A DNA stretch of 64,000 nt from Collybiopsis luxurians FD-317 M1 (GCA_000827265.1 KN834752.1:730029-794028); one strand, 5' to 3'; counted from the first letter of the stretch, positions 19,925 through 32,402 are shown. Made by a program: numbers and translations. The notes: a model not told the origin generated them from the letters alone.

Positions 19925-20926
19925 ATTTGAGAACGAATCGAGAGTGCTAAAACTTTGAAGATGGGCGACAAACAAATGAAATGGGGATTTTATAGCCTTT
20001 TTCAAGGCTATACAATTACCCTTGACGGTCAGTAGCGAAGCAAGCAAAACAGGATCCGTCTCAAATTATAATAAAATGCCACAACTCCGTATAAGAAACG
20101 GATCCACGCCAGCGTTTTTGGAAACATGGGGTAGCAACAGAATTCAGCTCTTAGGTAACAAGCATGCCAAGATATCCAGACAAACCTAGTTAGCCTTGGC
20201 ACCGATAGGGTTAACCGCTAGTATTCATAAATTGCCAGGAGCGTTCAAATAGGTGATTATGAATAGACCGAAAATGCTAGTGCTACTTGTTTCATGTTAC
20301 TTGTTCTGTCGGGGTGAAGTGAGACCTAACAAGCGTCCAAGTTAGGTTTCAAGAGCTTGTTTCTTAATTTCGCAACGTCAAAGCTGGCGATATCGAGTCG
20401 GCCCGGTCGGCTTCTGCAGGCGGCCGCGGATGCACGGTCGCACTAACAATATTAATACTGGGCGGTCTTGAGACCGCTCTGCACCCAGTCAACGCACTTA
20501 GCAGCATCCCGATATGAATTGCCGTACCGCTTCTGAACAGGAATCTGCGTCCGTACATCAACATGCTATAGAGTACGAACCGGGGAGAAAAAAACAAATC
20601 AACTAGTGGCTATGACAGAGAGCACATTGGTAAAGCAAGCACAACATACATAGCAGAACTAGTCAAAGCAAGAAAAATGACTAAATATTGACGATTGAAT
20701 AACCAGAAAGCGGTTTTGTAGCGGGTTAACACAGGGAAAAAAGCCAAAAAAAGTATATAGTAACGGTATCCTAGACAGAGGAAAGACAGGGCTCGATGGC
20801 TCGAGCGGTCAAGCGCAGTTGGTATAGAAAAAAAAAAAAACCAAGGTATCACTCGCTTTGTCGTATTTGTCTGCTTTCCTCTTTGCTTTACTTTTCATTC
20901 CCCATGATCACATTTTGAGAATCGAT
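19925..20926. other. Right flank of the peptide array
   Basis: The copy 5 promoter occupies the left end. GTCAAAGCTGGCGATATC at 20385-20402 echoes the repeat seen downstream of copies 1 and 2. A short tRNA-A-box-like stretch followed by an A-tract lies at about 20790-20842. No protein gene is seen. Confidence 0.45.
19988..20059 (-). promoter_or_regulatory. Promoter elements of peptide copy 5
   Basis: TATAAAA lies at 19988-19994, about 64-70 nt before the ATG. The box ACGGATCCTGTTTTG ends at 20059, about 126-135 nt before the ATG. Confidence 0.58.
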
Positions 20927-23695
20927 TTATACTCCCCTCACAACAACCCCCTCCAGTCTAACGTACTCCCCTACAATCGCGGCGTATGTCATGAACGCAT
21001 CCGAGTCGGGTTCTGCGACTTTTGCCAAACCCAGTTGAGCAAGCAGCAGGTCATTCTCGTATGACGTTGAAGAAGGTGAGGAAATGTTGGAAGCTGAGTG
21101 AGGGTTGGGAGAAGGGGAAGGAAGTGGAAGTGCGGATACCGGAGTTAAGGTACTCGAACCTGAGGTCGCATTTGAAGCGTTGGGGGTCACACCGGAGGCG
21201 CCTCCTGATCCTGGTTCCTTGGTCGAACCTGGGGTAGTCGCGCCGCTCCCTGGGCTCAGAAGGGCCATGTCGGGTGTGGTGACATTAGTGCTTATGGATC
21301 CCATGCTGCTGATACTCGACATCGTCCCCATGCTAGAAGAACCATAAAGTCCTCTCTGAATATCATATTCATCTTCCTCGACGACAATGGACGAGCCCAA
21401 CCCAGGGCCGCGCTGAGAAAATCCTATTCCCGCTGTAACGGTAGGAGTACTGGGCGTTGGCGTGACTCCAGAAGATATTCCTACCTGTAAGGACAGATTC
21501 AGAGAACGTACGTTTCATGAATAGAAACACTAACCTGATTAGCGGGCATACCTCCGATAACTTTCAGCTGCGTTGCCGAGGCATTGGCAGCGGGAGGGTT
21601 GACGTTTGTCCTAGCCCAGACTCCTCCAGAAATTGTCCACCTTCGCAAGTGAATGCGACGCATCTCTTCCTCAAACGACGAGAGCGACACTGCGGCTGAT
21701 GTCGAAGACGGTGAAGATGTCAACGAGGACACACTATTCGCCAAGCTACCGGAAGAATTCCAGTTAGGCGATCCTCGCCCGGAAGCACTACCGCTAGACT
21801 GTTGTTGATATTCCCGCCCCCAAACCCAGCGTCCAATCATAGCTCCTCCCATACTGGCACGACTTACGTATCCTATCGCAGGTGCATTTCGGTGAGCATT
21901 TCCAGTCACCTGTGCACTGTCAACCTGGGTTGCAGGGACATACACCGGAGCATCGAAAGCGTCACCCACTAGATTCGCTACCGACGGAAAGTTGGCTGCT
22001 GCTCCGGTGCATATGAGACGACGTGGGAGCGGCAGGGAAGAGTAAGGATTAAACGAGAGACCAAGGGAGGAGAACGGATTTGGCACATTTCCGTTGATAG
22101 CAGCATCCGCTCCCAATACGCCACTGGAGACAAGAGCCATCCATCTAATTCTGAACGTCAAAACTTGGCTCTCGATCAAGCACCTCGGATTGGCTCTTAG
22201 GTCCCTAAACTCGTTCACCTTGACGCCGTTTTCGAATCTGTAAATTCCCTTGACGTGTGAGTACGGGTATGAATCGGCTTGCAGATGCCAAAAGCTAAAG
22301 AGCTTATCATCTAGTCCGATCGATCCGCCGGGCGGAACAATGGCTACGAGCCTGTCAAACGCTGACCAAGACTTTGTATACATATCCCGCACAAGCGCAC
22401 GAGGAACATCAGCATTGCGGGAGGTGAGGACAGCGATATAGCGGCGTTGCTCTGCTGCATCTTGAGCAGGGTGAGGGAAGAGTGAGTACATCCGGGAAGG
22501 TTTGTAATGCTGGGCTGGAGTGAGCATCATGTCCATGGGACCAAATTGTAGCACACCAGTGCTAGAGTCGAATGGACAGAGGGACAAGTAAGATGCAAGG
22601 TAGTCTGATGTGAACGATGTGACGACGGTGTCGGGGTCGAAACCAAATCGCTCGACCAAATATCGAGACACGGTGCCTACTTTCCTGCCACCACCACTGA
22701 CGTCAACTTCGCCTAACCAGCCTCGGACGCGACGACCTTCTTCCCTACTTCCGCCAACAATGTCTAGAACGCCTTCATCCCAGTGCCCACCGCCGTTTCC
22801 AGGATTGTGCACCCAAAGACCAGTGGAACAAGCCTCTGCCTCATTCATCGGTACCCACTTTCCACAAACAAGACTGGCCAAAAAGGCACTGGCAACTTGT
22901 ACTCTTCCTGTCCTAGCCCATACTTCTTGCGGCCAAGCCTCCCTAACCCTCAACAATTGCGCGGCCACCAGACTGGCCTGAGCACAAGTCCCTACCCTGC
23001 TCGCCATTGCATCTGGTCCGCCAAGTAGAGCCTCGATAGCCAAGGCGTGGGTATGGGCTGAGGTGTCCTGCGCGGTAGGTGTATTGGGTAATGAGAAAGA
23101 TGGAGAAGGAAAATGGGTTTGGAGGGCCAGATGAGGGTCCAAGGAGGACAGCGAAGGAAGAGGGGTAGATTTCCACCAAACCAAAGCATGCTGGGCGCAT
23201 CCTCCGATGGCTTTGATACGTGTAACATCGTAGGAGCGATGTAGTTTTTGCAATAGAGTGTCTAGCACATTTGGGTTAGTATACTCTTTCCCACGCCCAA
23301 AAAATTTGGTTCCGTCTCACCCAGGCCTTTTATCCACATTTCGACTGGCGTCGTGTAAGCTTCGCCCGGAGTTGTAAAGATACCCCCAGTAGTTCTGTAT
23401 GCGCATGAAAAAGAAATAGTATTCAGGAAAAGAAAAGAACACGCGAAAAGTTACAAATTTTTCAACAACATAAAGAAAAAAAGAAAAGAATAAACACTCA
23501 CTGGTATTCACCCAACTCGGTATCAAAATCAACGCTCTCCACCCCTACTAACTCGAGGTTCTCATCGATTAACGACGCCCGAAGCTGGTCAGTGGCCAGT
23601 TCTAATCCGAGAAACAATGGCGAATGCGAGTGCGGAGAGAAAGAGGACAGGGTGGAAGAATGCTGAGGATGGGGAGAGCCCAGTTTGGATGGCAT
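20927..23695 (-). CDS. D-xylulokinase (FGGY family)
   Basis: Phosphorylates D-xylulose with ATP, feeding pentoses into the pentose phosphate pathway in the cytosol. Exon 1 reads LFLGLELATDQLRASLIDEN and VESVDFDTELGEY; the next gives GGIFTTPGEAYTTPVEMW, then the large exon 21499-23268 with IGGCAQHALVWW (FGGY signature region), ASFLASLVCGKW (SAFLASLVCG), MNEAEACSTGLW and the sugar-kinase ATP block around RLICTGAAANFPSVANLVGDAF. The C terminus is unusual: after GRWVWGREYQ there are roughly 200 Ser/Gly/Thr/Pro-rich residues, spread over two exons, before the usual end AEPDSDAFMTYAAIVGEYVRLE. The enzyme is therefore longer (about 830 residues) than the usual ~550-600. The start at 23695 also begins a Ser/His-rich leader before the fold. 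Confidence 0.9.
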
Positions 23696-24376
23696 TTTTC
23701 AGAATAATTTGAAGAGTTGGTATATACGCTGGTTTTGCAGAGATAATTCTAGTTGTGCGTGTGATGTTCGTTAAAAGACGTTCGTTATAATTCAGTCACT
23801 TTCGTGTCTTCGTCCAACAGTCTTTTACGTAATTTTGTGTTGCAAAAGTCAACGACAGACGTGTCGTTGGGATTCCTAGAGTAGAAGATCCTAGTAAGCC
23901 CAGAGGTAAATGAATGAAAAGATAGATGTAAAGTAGACGGATACCGTATGTAGTAGACCGTGGTGAATCTGATCAAGGCGATATAAAATGATTGATTTGA
24001 TCCTTCCAAGATGATGGGAGCGCTCGTTCAGCGCTTCACTCATTATTACACAGTTCAATATAGGTACAAAACACGCTCATTGACGATTATCTATGCTATT
24101 AATCCATTATTTAGTCCATAAAACTTACGAGAAGATAATGAATTTCGTGAACAGGGCGCGAACCTTACACCCGATTAGAGAGAGAAATAACGCTAATAAA
24201 CGAACGTCGGCATTGAGCCTGAAAGAGAAACTTGTTGTCCAGTCCAAAGTTGAGTAGCTTAAACGAGAATGAAAACAAGGCTCGACGACAATCGACTGCC
24301 GCGACGAGGCGCGGAGCAATACGCAAGAATAAATAAATTCATCGGCGGAACGGATTCCAACTTCCGTCGATTATGC
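23696..24376. other. Intergenic between xylulokinase and RRM protein genes
   Basis: No gene is recognised. The left part is the upstream region of the xylulokinase gene, the right part the downstream region of the RRM protein gene. Confidence 0.5.
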
Positions 24377-26189
24377 TTAGTTGTAGACCGGAGTGTACAC
24401 GACACGGCTGTGAGCTTTGTAGCCGCTTGGACGAATCTGGCTCGGGTAGAAATGCTGGTTACGAGAAGAGTAGAAATGAGGAAAATCCTCATTCCACCTA
24501 CAGAAAAAGTGTAAGATAAATCAAGTCAACCAGACCGACTAGAGGCCTACCTAGAATTGGCAGAGTTTGAGCGGGGCAAGATTCCTGGCTTGAGAGCATA
24601 CGAAGCAACGGAGGGTAACGCGAAGGGATGAGGAGGATAATCAGAAGAATTGCTGATGTCTTGCAAAGGACGTTTGCTTTGGGACGCGTTCGAATGATTG
24701 CGGGACTGCGTACGAGAAGGCGGAGCCGAAAAGGAGAGAAAATTAGATCGAGGCGAGTTGCTGTCGTGATTGAGATTGAAATTGTCCAAGTCAGAAAAGG
24801 CCGAGGATTGGGTGGTTTGAGCGAGAGAAGCATCAGGGAATGCAACGTATTCAGCATTGATTCGGTATTGGGCATAGCATTGTCCTTGAAGAGATACCTT
24901 TGCATCTTTCGCGCTTTCAAGGACATCGTATTCCACGAGAGCAGAGATGGTTTCTTGAGGACTAGGGAGGGCAATCGTTTCGAGTTTCTTGATCGTTCCA
25001 AAGGGAAACAACAACGGTTCCAGGTCCGAAGTAGTCGAGAATAAGATAATCGGAAGGTTCGTTACCAGGAGTGTACTAGTCGGAGTGAATGTCAGCGAGA
25101 AGGACTCGGCTTGAGACGGGGAAGAGATGATGTTTTCGGTGGAATCAACAGGATGGTCAACTACGTCACCGCCCTGAGACTCGTCCGAGCCAGAGGTGGA
25201 ATGCGAATCGAATACCATGGCTCGGTCACCACCGTCAAGGAAACCTGCGAAGAAAGTATAAGGTTTATGAAGTAAAAGGATAGCGAGAGACGACGCGCCT
25301 TCGGAACGCTGAACAATTGACCAAGAGACGTCAATGGTATGTCCTCTGACGATATATAAATCAATGTGTAATTGGCAATGGTCGAAAACACACTTAATCT
25401 GGGTACGCGTCAGAGACATCATCGCCCTCTTCGCATCTTCATGAGAGGCCATGACTACGAATCCTCGACGCCGAGAGGCATTGTCAACAGTGGCTAGAAT
25501 GACACAATGCGCGACCTTGCCATAGCGAGAGAAGATAGCGGCGAACTCGCCTCTGGAGTAGTAATCAGTGAAGTTATCGGGATGATAGCAAGGCTCTACC
25601 GACTTGGTGAGGTCAAACGGCAGTCCAAGCACGTAGAGGTTACGACGATTATCCGGAAGTTTGGACAAGACATCCTCTTCTTTGAAAACCGGCGTGACGA
25701 CGCTATCCAGGAAATGAGAACGCATATATGCAATGTGGACGGTAAACTGTCGGAAAAACTCACAGAGAGCAGCCACCCATTGTATACCCTGACATACAAA
25801 GAGCTTTCCTTTGTTGCATCGTTCAACGATGTCGAAAAAAGCGGTCAAAAACAGTGGGACTTACTTGGCGGCATCTTTAGACTGAAACGAAATCTCAATG
25901 TGAGTACCAATTGCGTCTCTGAATTCCGAAGTACTGCGAACATCGCCTAAAGAGATTTTTGTTGAGAATATTATTGAGCGAGAGTGAAACGCAGAATGTA
26001 CCGATGAGGGTGCTGAACAAACTGACTACTTCGCCGCGGTTCACTGCCAAGCAACGTCAGTCTCGCCATGGGCGATATTGGCAGAATGAAGAACTCACCA
26101 TGACTTGGAACGTTGGCGATCTTGACGGTGGTGCAAGACATCCTGGGATTTGAATCGCAGTGAGGCTGGAAATCTTTTCTTTGGGACAT
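24377..26189 (-). CDS. RNA-binding protein with RRM domains
   Basis: Binds RNA through RRM folds; the target is unknown. The N terminus reads SCTTVKIANVPSHG followed across introns by EVVSLFSTLIGDVRST, an RRM with RNP2-like VKIANVP. The second RRM is clear: RRNLYVLGLPFDLT (RNP2) and RRRGFVVMASHEDAKRAM (RNP1). A third RRM-like unit reads TLLVTNLPIILFST and ALVEYDVLESAKDAKVSLQG. The C-terminal third is Ser/Asn-rich and disordered, including KRPLQDISNSSDYPPHP. A final short exon gives WNEDFPHFYSSRNQ and the stop at 24377-24379. The domain order matches a conserved Agaricomycete RRM protein type, probably acting in mRNA regulation. The start at 26189 is tentative; a methionine 16 residues later is also possible. 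Confidence 0.85.
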
Positions 26190-26418
26190 GTACTATGCAA
26201 GAAATTGGGAAGGTGGTCAAGGGGTCGCAAAGTCAGACAAAATATTAGCTAGGTTATAGAGGTGCGAGCAGAAGGCTTAAGCAAGAAGATGGGAGTAAAA
26301 GGAAAACAGGTCCAAGCCTCTGAAATTCACCGACTTCCATTTTAAGTCACCCATATTCAAAGACTCCCACGCCACAATCGTGCAGAGTATATAGCAGCAA
26401 CTAGTGTAGATGTAATCC

Positions 26419-27438
26419 TCATATTAAAATCGCAACCAACAACAACACCATTAGCACAACAATTAATATCACAATACACCATCCACTGCCTCGCGCTTCA
26501 GATTGTCGGGCAAACTTGCGCAGCTTGCGCATTGCATCGCTCAGTCTCCCGTCTGTACGATCCACACCTCTTTCAAGGTCGTCTAGCATTCTGAAAGACA
26601 TCATTTGTGAGAATCACAGTTGAGCAAGGTACGACCACACTTACTCGTTATGTTCTCCAATTTCCTGTCCCATAAGCCCGGCTTGCTGAGCAAGGGTACT
26701 CAGTGTACCCGCTATAGACTCCATTGTACGATCTTGTTCCTGTATCATCAACTAGATGGCATTTCATATCATTACCCTTCGATAAAGCTAAATGCAGAAA
26801 CAGACCTGCTGCTCTTCCCTGGCCCAGGCTTCTTGATGATCCTCATCAACATCTCGTCCCGTTTCAAGGCGAGGAGTGTTTTGACCACTATGCAGCGGTC
26901 TAGGCGAATTGTATGACGAAGGATTTCTCGAATTTGTAGAACGTTCTGCATTCAATTCGGCTCTCATGCTCTAGACTTGCAGGCAAGGTACTGTGAGCCA
27001 TAATTCATCTCTAGAACGAGTAAAACGCACCTCAACTTCCCTCCGAACATAAGCAACATACCGCCGACGCTCCTGGACTTCCGACTCTTCCAAGCCAAAC
27101 ATTCGTGGGCCTGTCGTTTCCACGATCCTGAACCACGCCTTAGCACAAGTTCGTGACTGAGGTTGGCTTGACGTACTTGACACTGTCCTCGAGGTCTTCC
27201 AGGTCTGCTTCCAGCGCGGCAAGCGTCGCTTTGAGCTAAGTACCCAGATAAAACATTAGTTACATTCCATTCACATGTTGAAAAGTGCCAAACGCACCTC
27301 GTTCCTTGCCCAAGCTAATTCCTCACTGTCATCCCGAGCCATATTCCGTATGCGCACATAGGACGCGCGTAGCTGACCAGCAGTCTGCAATGAAGTTTGA
27401 ATTTCTTGCTGAACGGCATGATATGGGTCTGTCGCCAT
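26419..27438 (-). CDS. TLG1: Tlg1/syntaxin-6-like t-SNARE
   Basis: A SNARE for fusion of endosome-derived vesicles with the trans-Golgi network. The start MATDPYHAVQQEIQTSLQTA and the following segment match the syntaxin 6 N-terminal three-helix domain. The middle contains ETTGPRMFGLEESEVQERR and YVRREV. The SNARE motif runs from MIQEQDRTMESIAGTLSTLA through GQEIGEHNEMLDDLERGVDR with the central Q layer residue, then a tail anchor (GWCIVILIVVLMVLLLVAIL) ending at the C terminus. At least five short introns are present. Length (about 240 residues) fits the family. The flavin monooxygenase gene lies immediately upstream on the same strand, with about 170 nt between them. Confidence 0.9.
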
Positions 27439-27607
27439 AGTTTATACTACTCTAGAAGTCACAAAACAAACAAGTCATGAGAAGTGACGAAGAGCTGCGG
27501 TTGTTTGTCTCTGCTTGCGGTCAAAGCTGCCCTTACAGATTCGGGTCACGCCTCAGCGCTCAGCGGTAGAGGTATCCCAAAAGTAAAGCTATCGAATTCT
27601 ATTCTAT

Positions 27608-29197
27608 TCATAATCGCGATTTATCGACGTCTACGACATCACCTTCAACGATCTTCCCGCTTTCTTTTCGGGCTTCTTTGAGCATTTTTTCCAAAAGCTC
27701 AATCCATTCATGTGGACCGCCCAGTCCAACACCTTTTACCCACTCATCCGCCAAACCCTTCTTTTCCAAATCAACCCAAAACTCTCTGAGTATATTTTTG
27801 GCATAGTACATCCTCTTCTCCCAAGCAGGAACAATGATCTTCCCAGGAATACCAACTGAACCATTAGCGAATCCGTACAGTTCGTCCCGATAGTCAAACT
27901 GCTCATGGGGTTCGAATCTATGCCATTCGTGAGCAATTACCAGCGGATCCTCAGAGTTGAATTTGGCTGAAAGTTGAGTATATCGAGACACAATGTCTAC
28001 AGCCTCCCTCGTCGAGTCCAGTACACCGGGGTTGGCGAAAACGTGCACCATTGCTCGAGCCTGAGCCTCCAGCAATGGGAACGGTGCCACCCGGACTAAA
28101 AGTCCTAAGAAAGCGACATTCGTGTTTGCACCATCAAGAGGGAACATATGTTTCGCCAAAGGAAAGACGTGATAGGAAGAGTTGTACAGCTGTTGTGGAA
28201 TCGGAGGAATCGGTGGGGGGAAAGCCTGTTGAATAACAGTGGAATCGAAGAAAGGAAAATCCACTTTATATCCTGTAGCCAGGATGCAAAACGCAACATC
28301 CTTTTCCACTGTACCGTCTTCGAATAGCACTTGACCATTTTGCCCGAGTTCAACGACCAGACCGCGGCGTTTGATCTTACCAAAATCCTCCGATAAAGCT
28401 CCCCGAACAGAATGAATGACTGTTGCACCGCTCCCCGCTAGTTCAGACGAGATGTCTTGTCCTGACGGACCAGCTCCGATAACAAGGACATTATTTCCAT
28501 AATCTGGATCCGGATGGCGATACCAAGATGAATGAATGGCTTTCTTCAAGTCGAGCCATTTTGCCAGTCCCGGGATACTATTCGTTGGTAGACGCGGGAT
28601 CCGATAATGACCATTGCATACCGCCAAAAAGTCGAATATTTCAATTTCACCAGTGGAAAGCTTGACTTTCCACTGACCAGATTCCAAGACACGTTCCACA
28701 GCGTCCACAGAAGTATTGAATTGGATGTGCGGATACAGGTTAAAGTGCTTTGCGTAGGACTGTAGATAAGTTTCCACGACGTGTGCTCGAGGGTAAACGG
28801 GCGTCTCCGGAGGGAAGGAGAAATTTGTGTAGGCCATAACAGGATGCGGCAGGTTTGTGGTTAGAGAATCATATAGCGGCGTGACGGGCGGGTCATCGAT
28901 GGGCAGCGCAGGAAGCCTTTACACCTCAATCAGTTTGTGAAAACTTGTTCGTGAAGACTTACCAGACACCTCCGACCTGACTCCGTGCCTCATATACAGT
29001 AACCACCCATTCTCCATTCTGAAACTGAGGAGTATCGAGAACGATTTTCAGCGCCGCTAGACCAGCAGGACCTCCGCCGACGATACAAAATTTAAGGGGA
29101 TTGCGTTCAATTCGAATGTCTGCCAATAACATTGATCATTAGAACTAGGGTGCTCGCAGGATATAGGCGGAAAAAAGAACAGACCCGGTAGGTCCAT
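27608..29197 (-). CDS. Flavin-containing monooxygenase
   Basis: FAD- and NADPH-dependent monooxygenase (FMO family) that oxygenates soft nucleophiles such as N- or S-containing metabolites. Exon 1 is tiny (MDLPD, from 29197). Exon 2 carries the FAD-binding GGGPAGLAALK (GxGxxG) and VVTVYEARSQVGGVW. The large exon 27608-28837 has FSFPPETPVYPRAHVVETYL, the NADPH-binding VIGAGPSGQDISSELA, and ILATGYKVDFPFF (the FATGY motif). Length is about 490 residues, normal for the family. No signal peptide is seen. The substrate cannot be assigned and no biosynthetic cluster surrounds it. Confidence 0.9.
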
Positions 29198-29454
29198 GGA
29201 GGTAGAATGAAATGTATATTTAAAAATAATTATAGAGGTCTAGATACATCATGGTCGAACGAAGTAAGCTGAACCGCTTAAGCGCTCATCAAGATATCGA
29301 TAACCGAGCCAAAAAACTCTCGATAGTTATAAAATTTGTGGTAGTAATGTGAATGATTCTACGAGATACAGCTCATTCGGGGTTTGTTTGTACAATTCAT
29401 TCTGGAGAAACTGTGAGAACGTAGGAAGTCGAGCCATCATGCGAGTAACTGGTC

Positions 29455-32189
29455 TCAAAAGCAATCAAAGGGTATCACATCCGGTTCGTCGACGTTCCAT
29501 CCCCCATTAGAGGCCTCTTTTAGGAGTATCGTACTGGATAAATCATCTTTGATGCCTTCGCTCTTGAGATCTTGCGTAAAAGTTTCTATCAACTTGGCGT
29601 TCTCGCCAAGGGAATCGACTCCTTCCCAGGTCGCCCTCCAAATAGGATAGCTAGACAATCAGAAATATGTAAATGGGTTTAAAAGGCATACGAAACATGA
29701 TGAACCGTACTTTAGCCATTTGACAAGCCATAACTGTTTACCCTTATCTTTCATCCTACGCCCAATGATGCGTTCAACAAAGTATAGATCATCTGTATCT
29801 TGCAGAGAACAGTTGGGACGAGCACACTTCTGCTCCGAAGCGAGAACGTGAGAGGGCACTAGAAAGCAGCAAGCGTTCAGTCTGAGCCATACAGACATTC
29901 TAGCAGGAAGAATACGCACAGGGACTACAGGAATGGAGGGGAATATTCTCTTAATATGCGATCGTTTAGGTGCGAGTTAAAAACTTACCTATTATATGTG
30001 CAAGGCGGACATTTAAATGTTCTCATCTTCTCCAACTTTGGATCGTCTGAAGAGAAACCGACGCAGCCACAGTGATACCAATGTTCGCAACTAATACAGA
30101 TCAGCTGAATCAGGAAAATGGTCGATTAAAGACTGAAATTTGTCATACAAGTCACACTGAATGTGCTAGATGACCATCCGTGAGTTAAAAGAAGATTCGT
30201 CGCTGGGACTATGACTGACCGTGCCAGAATTTCCGTCTTCATTAAATACTTGTTCCGGCCACGAAATTCTAGAGGTAGCGTTTCTCTTTTTTCCCTTCCT
30301 CTTTTTTGCAGACCCAGAAGTAGACTGGTCGAATTCCTTTTTCACCTTGACACCATTTCCATGGCCAGAAGACCCAACCGATCTGGTGTTTCGGCTTCGT
30401 TTTCTGGGGGTTTGTCTCAGTAGACGCATAGCAGTATCCTGCGTTGTTTCAGCAACCCTGGGGCGCTTTCTCGGCCGAGCACTCCTCTCTTCGCCTCCAG
30501 CATAGTCCCCTCCTTCAGCATCTGAGTTCTGATCACTGAGACTAGTTAAATCGGAGAGTTCCTCATCAGGATCAGCGGAAAACGATGCAGAAGCTGAAGT
30601 GGAAACGGACAACTTGGAGGCTGCTAACGTGTTGGAAGGACCCGACGACCAAACTGGCCTCCCTTCATTGTTTAATTGTTTTCCAGCATTTCTTGTAGAA
30701 GTTGGTGATTCATGATCCGAGGATTCAGGCTCAGAGGGTCGTGTTATCATATGAAGAACGGAATCTTCTTCCATCGCAGAGTGTGAAGGAGATTCAGGAT
30801 GGGGAACTGCTCTCGCCACTGCCTCCAAATTGATGCCATGATTCTGGGTACTAGAAGGAGATTTTTCAGTCTCCACTGGATGAGAGGAGTTAGATGGAAT
30901 GCTGGTTGTCGAGTTTTTATCTGGCATGGCAGGACTGGAAAGTTGATTATCCTTTGCCGGGGTAGGGGAGCGTGCAGCACATGTAGGGATAAGCGAAGGA
31001 CTACGAGAGGATGGTACATGTGAGTTGCCGGGAGAGGGGATGTCGTCGTCGGCCGGAAATCCAGTGGAGGCATTGAGGAGATTGTCATTGAGAGCTGGGT
31101 GATAAGTCAACGGCTTAACCCTGGAAAGACAATGAAATAGTATAAGTACAATTCTTGCTCCAATCCGCGTTGGTGAGCCGGTAGGGAGATTCAAAATCAG
31201 AAGGAGAATTACGATCATCGTCTGGCAACGGGCGACTTCTGAGCCATTCAGGGATGGTCGGCCCCAGGGCTAAATTGACCGTCGCTTCATAATTTGTGCC
31301 AGCAACCCGAGCTGAAGAGCCACTGTCACAAATCAAACGTAGAAATAATAAGATGGAAAGGACCTCACTTGAACTGGTGGATTTGATAGGACTGACGCCC
31401 ATTTCATGCCGCACTATGCATCTATACATTGGAAAATAGCCTTGGAGCTTGAGAAAGATCTCACCTGGGACTGACTCTGCACTGTTCAAATTCGGTGATG
31501 CTAAGACTGGTGTATGCATTTGCCTTACAGGGCTCGTCGCCATATCATGCTTGGGTATAGGTTCTCAGAGAAGAACAAAGATAAAATCACCCAGACTTGA
31601 CGATGAAGGAAGAAAACTCACCATCGGCGGCAAATGGGTCCATAATTCGCTCGAGAAGCTCCCCCATTGTATGATTCACCGTGTCGAGCTTATTGCTTAT
31701 TGAATTCGTCTCATCTCCTTCGTTAGGTTTCCCAATCGCGTTTTCAACCGAGCGAACACGGCTAAGAACATTCTTGATGGTTTGGGTCTGAACCATCAAA
31801 GTCTGCTGTAGAGCGAGATTGGTTGCCGTGATTTTTTTATGAATCGACTCCTGATTTTGCATGACCTTTTGATCCAACGTGTTGATGTTATTTTCGATGG
31901 GCTTAAGAGCAGTGTGGATACTCCTTTCGAGAGATGCTAATCGCGCTAAGGTGCCGTTCTGATGCGCATTAAGAACTGGAGCAATAGCGTCCATGATTCT
32001 AAGCGTCAACACATCGCTGGAAGGGAGGGAAAAGTGGTGCAGACTGGCGCCTCCTGCTTGTGACTGAGGAACTGGATGTTGCGGTGAAGGTACATTATGC
32101 GGATATTGCGTTGCATTAAGAAGTGGCTGCCCTCCTGAGGCCGGAAAAGGTCTGGACACTGCAGGACGAGAGCTGCTGGATCCTGACAT
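29455..32189 (-). CDS. PHD-finger plus chromodomain nuclear protein
   Basis: A likely chromatin reader. The N-terminal exon (31587-32189) starts MSGSSSSRPAVSRPFPASGG and contains a coiled-coil stretch (about 31700-31960: ALKPIENNINTLDQKVMQNQ and the following helix). The centre is a long Ser/Pro/acidic region with a basic cluster (RPRKRPRVAE, AKKRKGKKRN) that should act as a nuclear signal. A PHD-like zinc domain follows: HIQCDFCEHWYHCGC then MRTFKCPPC. The usual first Cys-x-Cys pair before it is missing. A chromodomain closes the protein: LYFVERIIGRRM, WLVKWLKY and WRATWEG. About seven introns are needed. No enzymatic domain is visible, so it probably binds histone tails as part of a complex. 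Confidence 0.78.
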
Positions 32190-32402
32190 CAAGTCCAGAA
32201 AGAAAGCGCTTAACGCGTACACAAGACCAAACAACTCACAATTTCTTGGCATTCACGTGTAGATGCATATACCTAGATTCCAATTTCCAAGATAACTGAA
32301 ACTTGACTGAAACAACAAGAGTATACTATGCGGTGCAAACTGAATAGACATCTTCCCTGCCCGTCAAGGCGGTTCAGGGTTTGCAGGAATGCATCTAGCG
32401 AG

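Noticed and set aside
20790..20842. tRNA gene or tRNA-derived SINE
   Set aside because: An A-box-like GGCTCGATGGCTCGAGCGGTCAAG-type start is present, but no anticodon arm, B box or cloverleaf can be formed before the A-tract.
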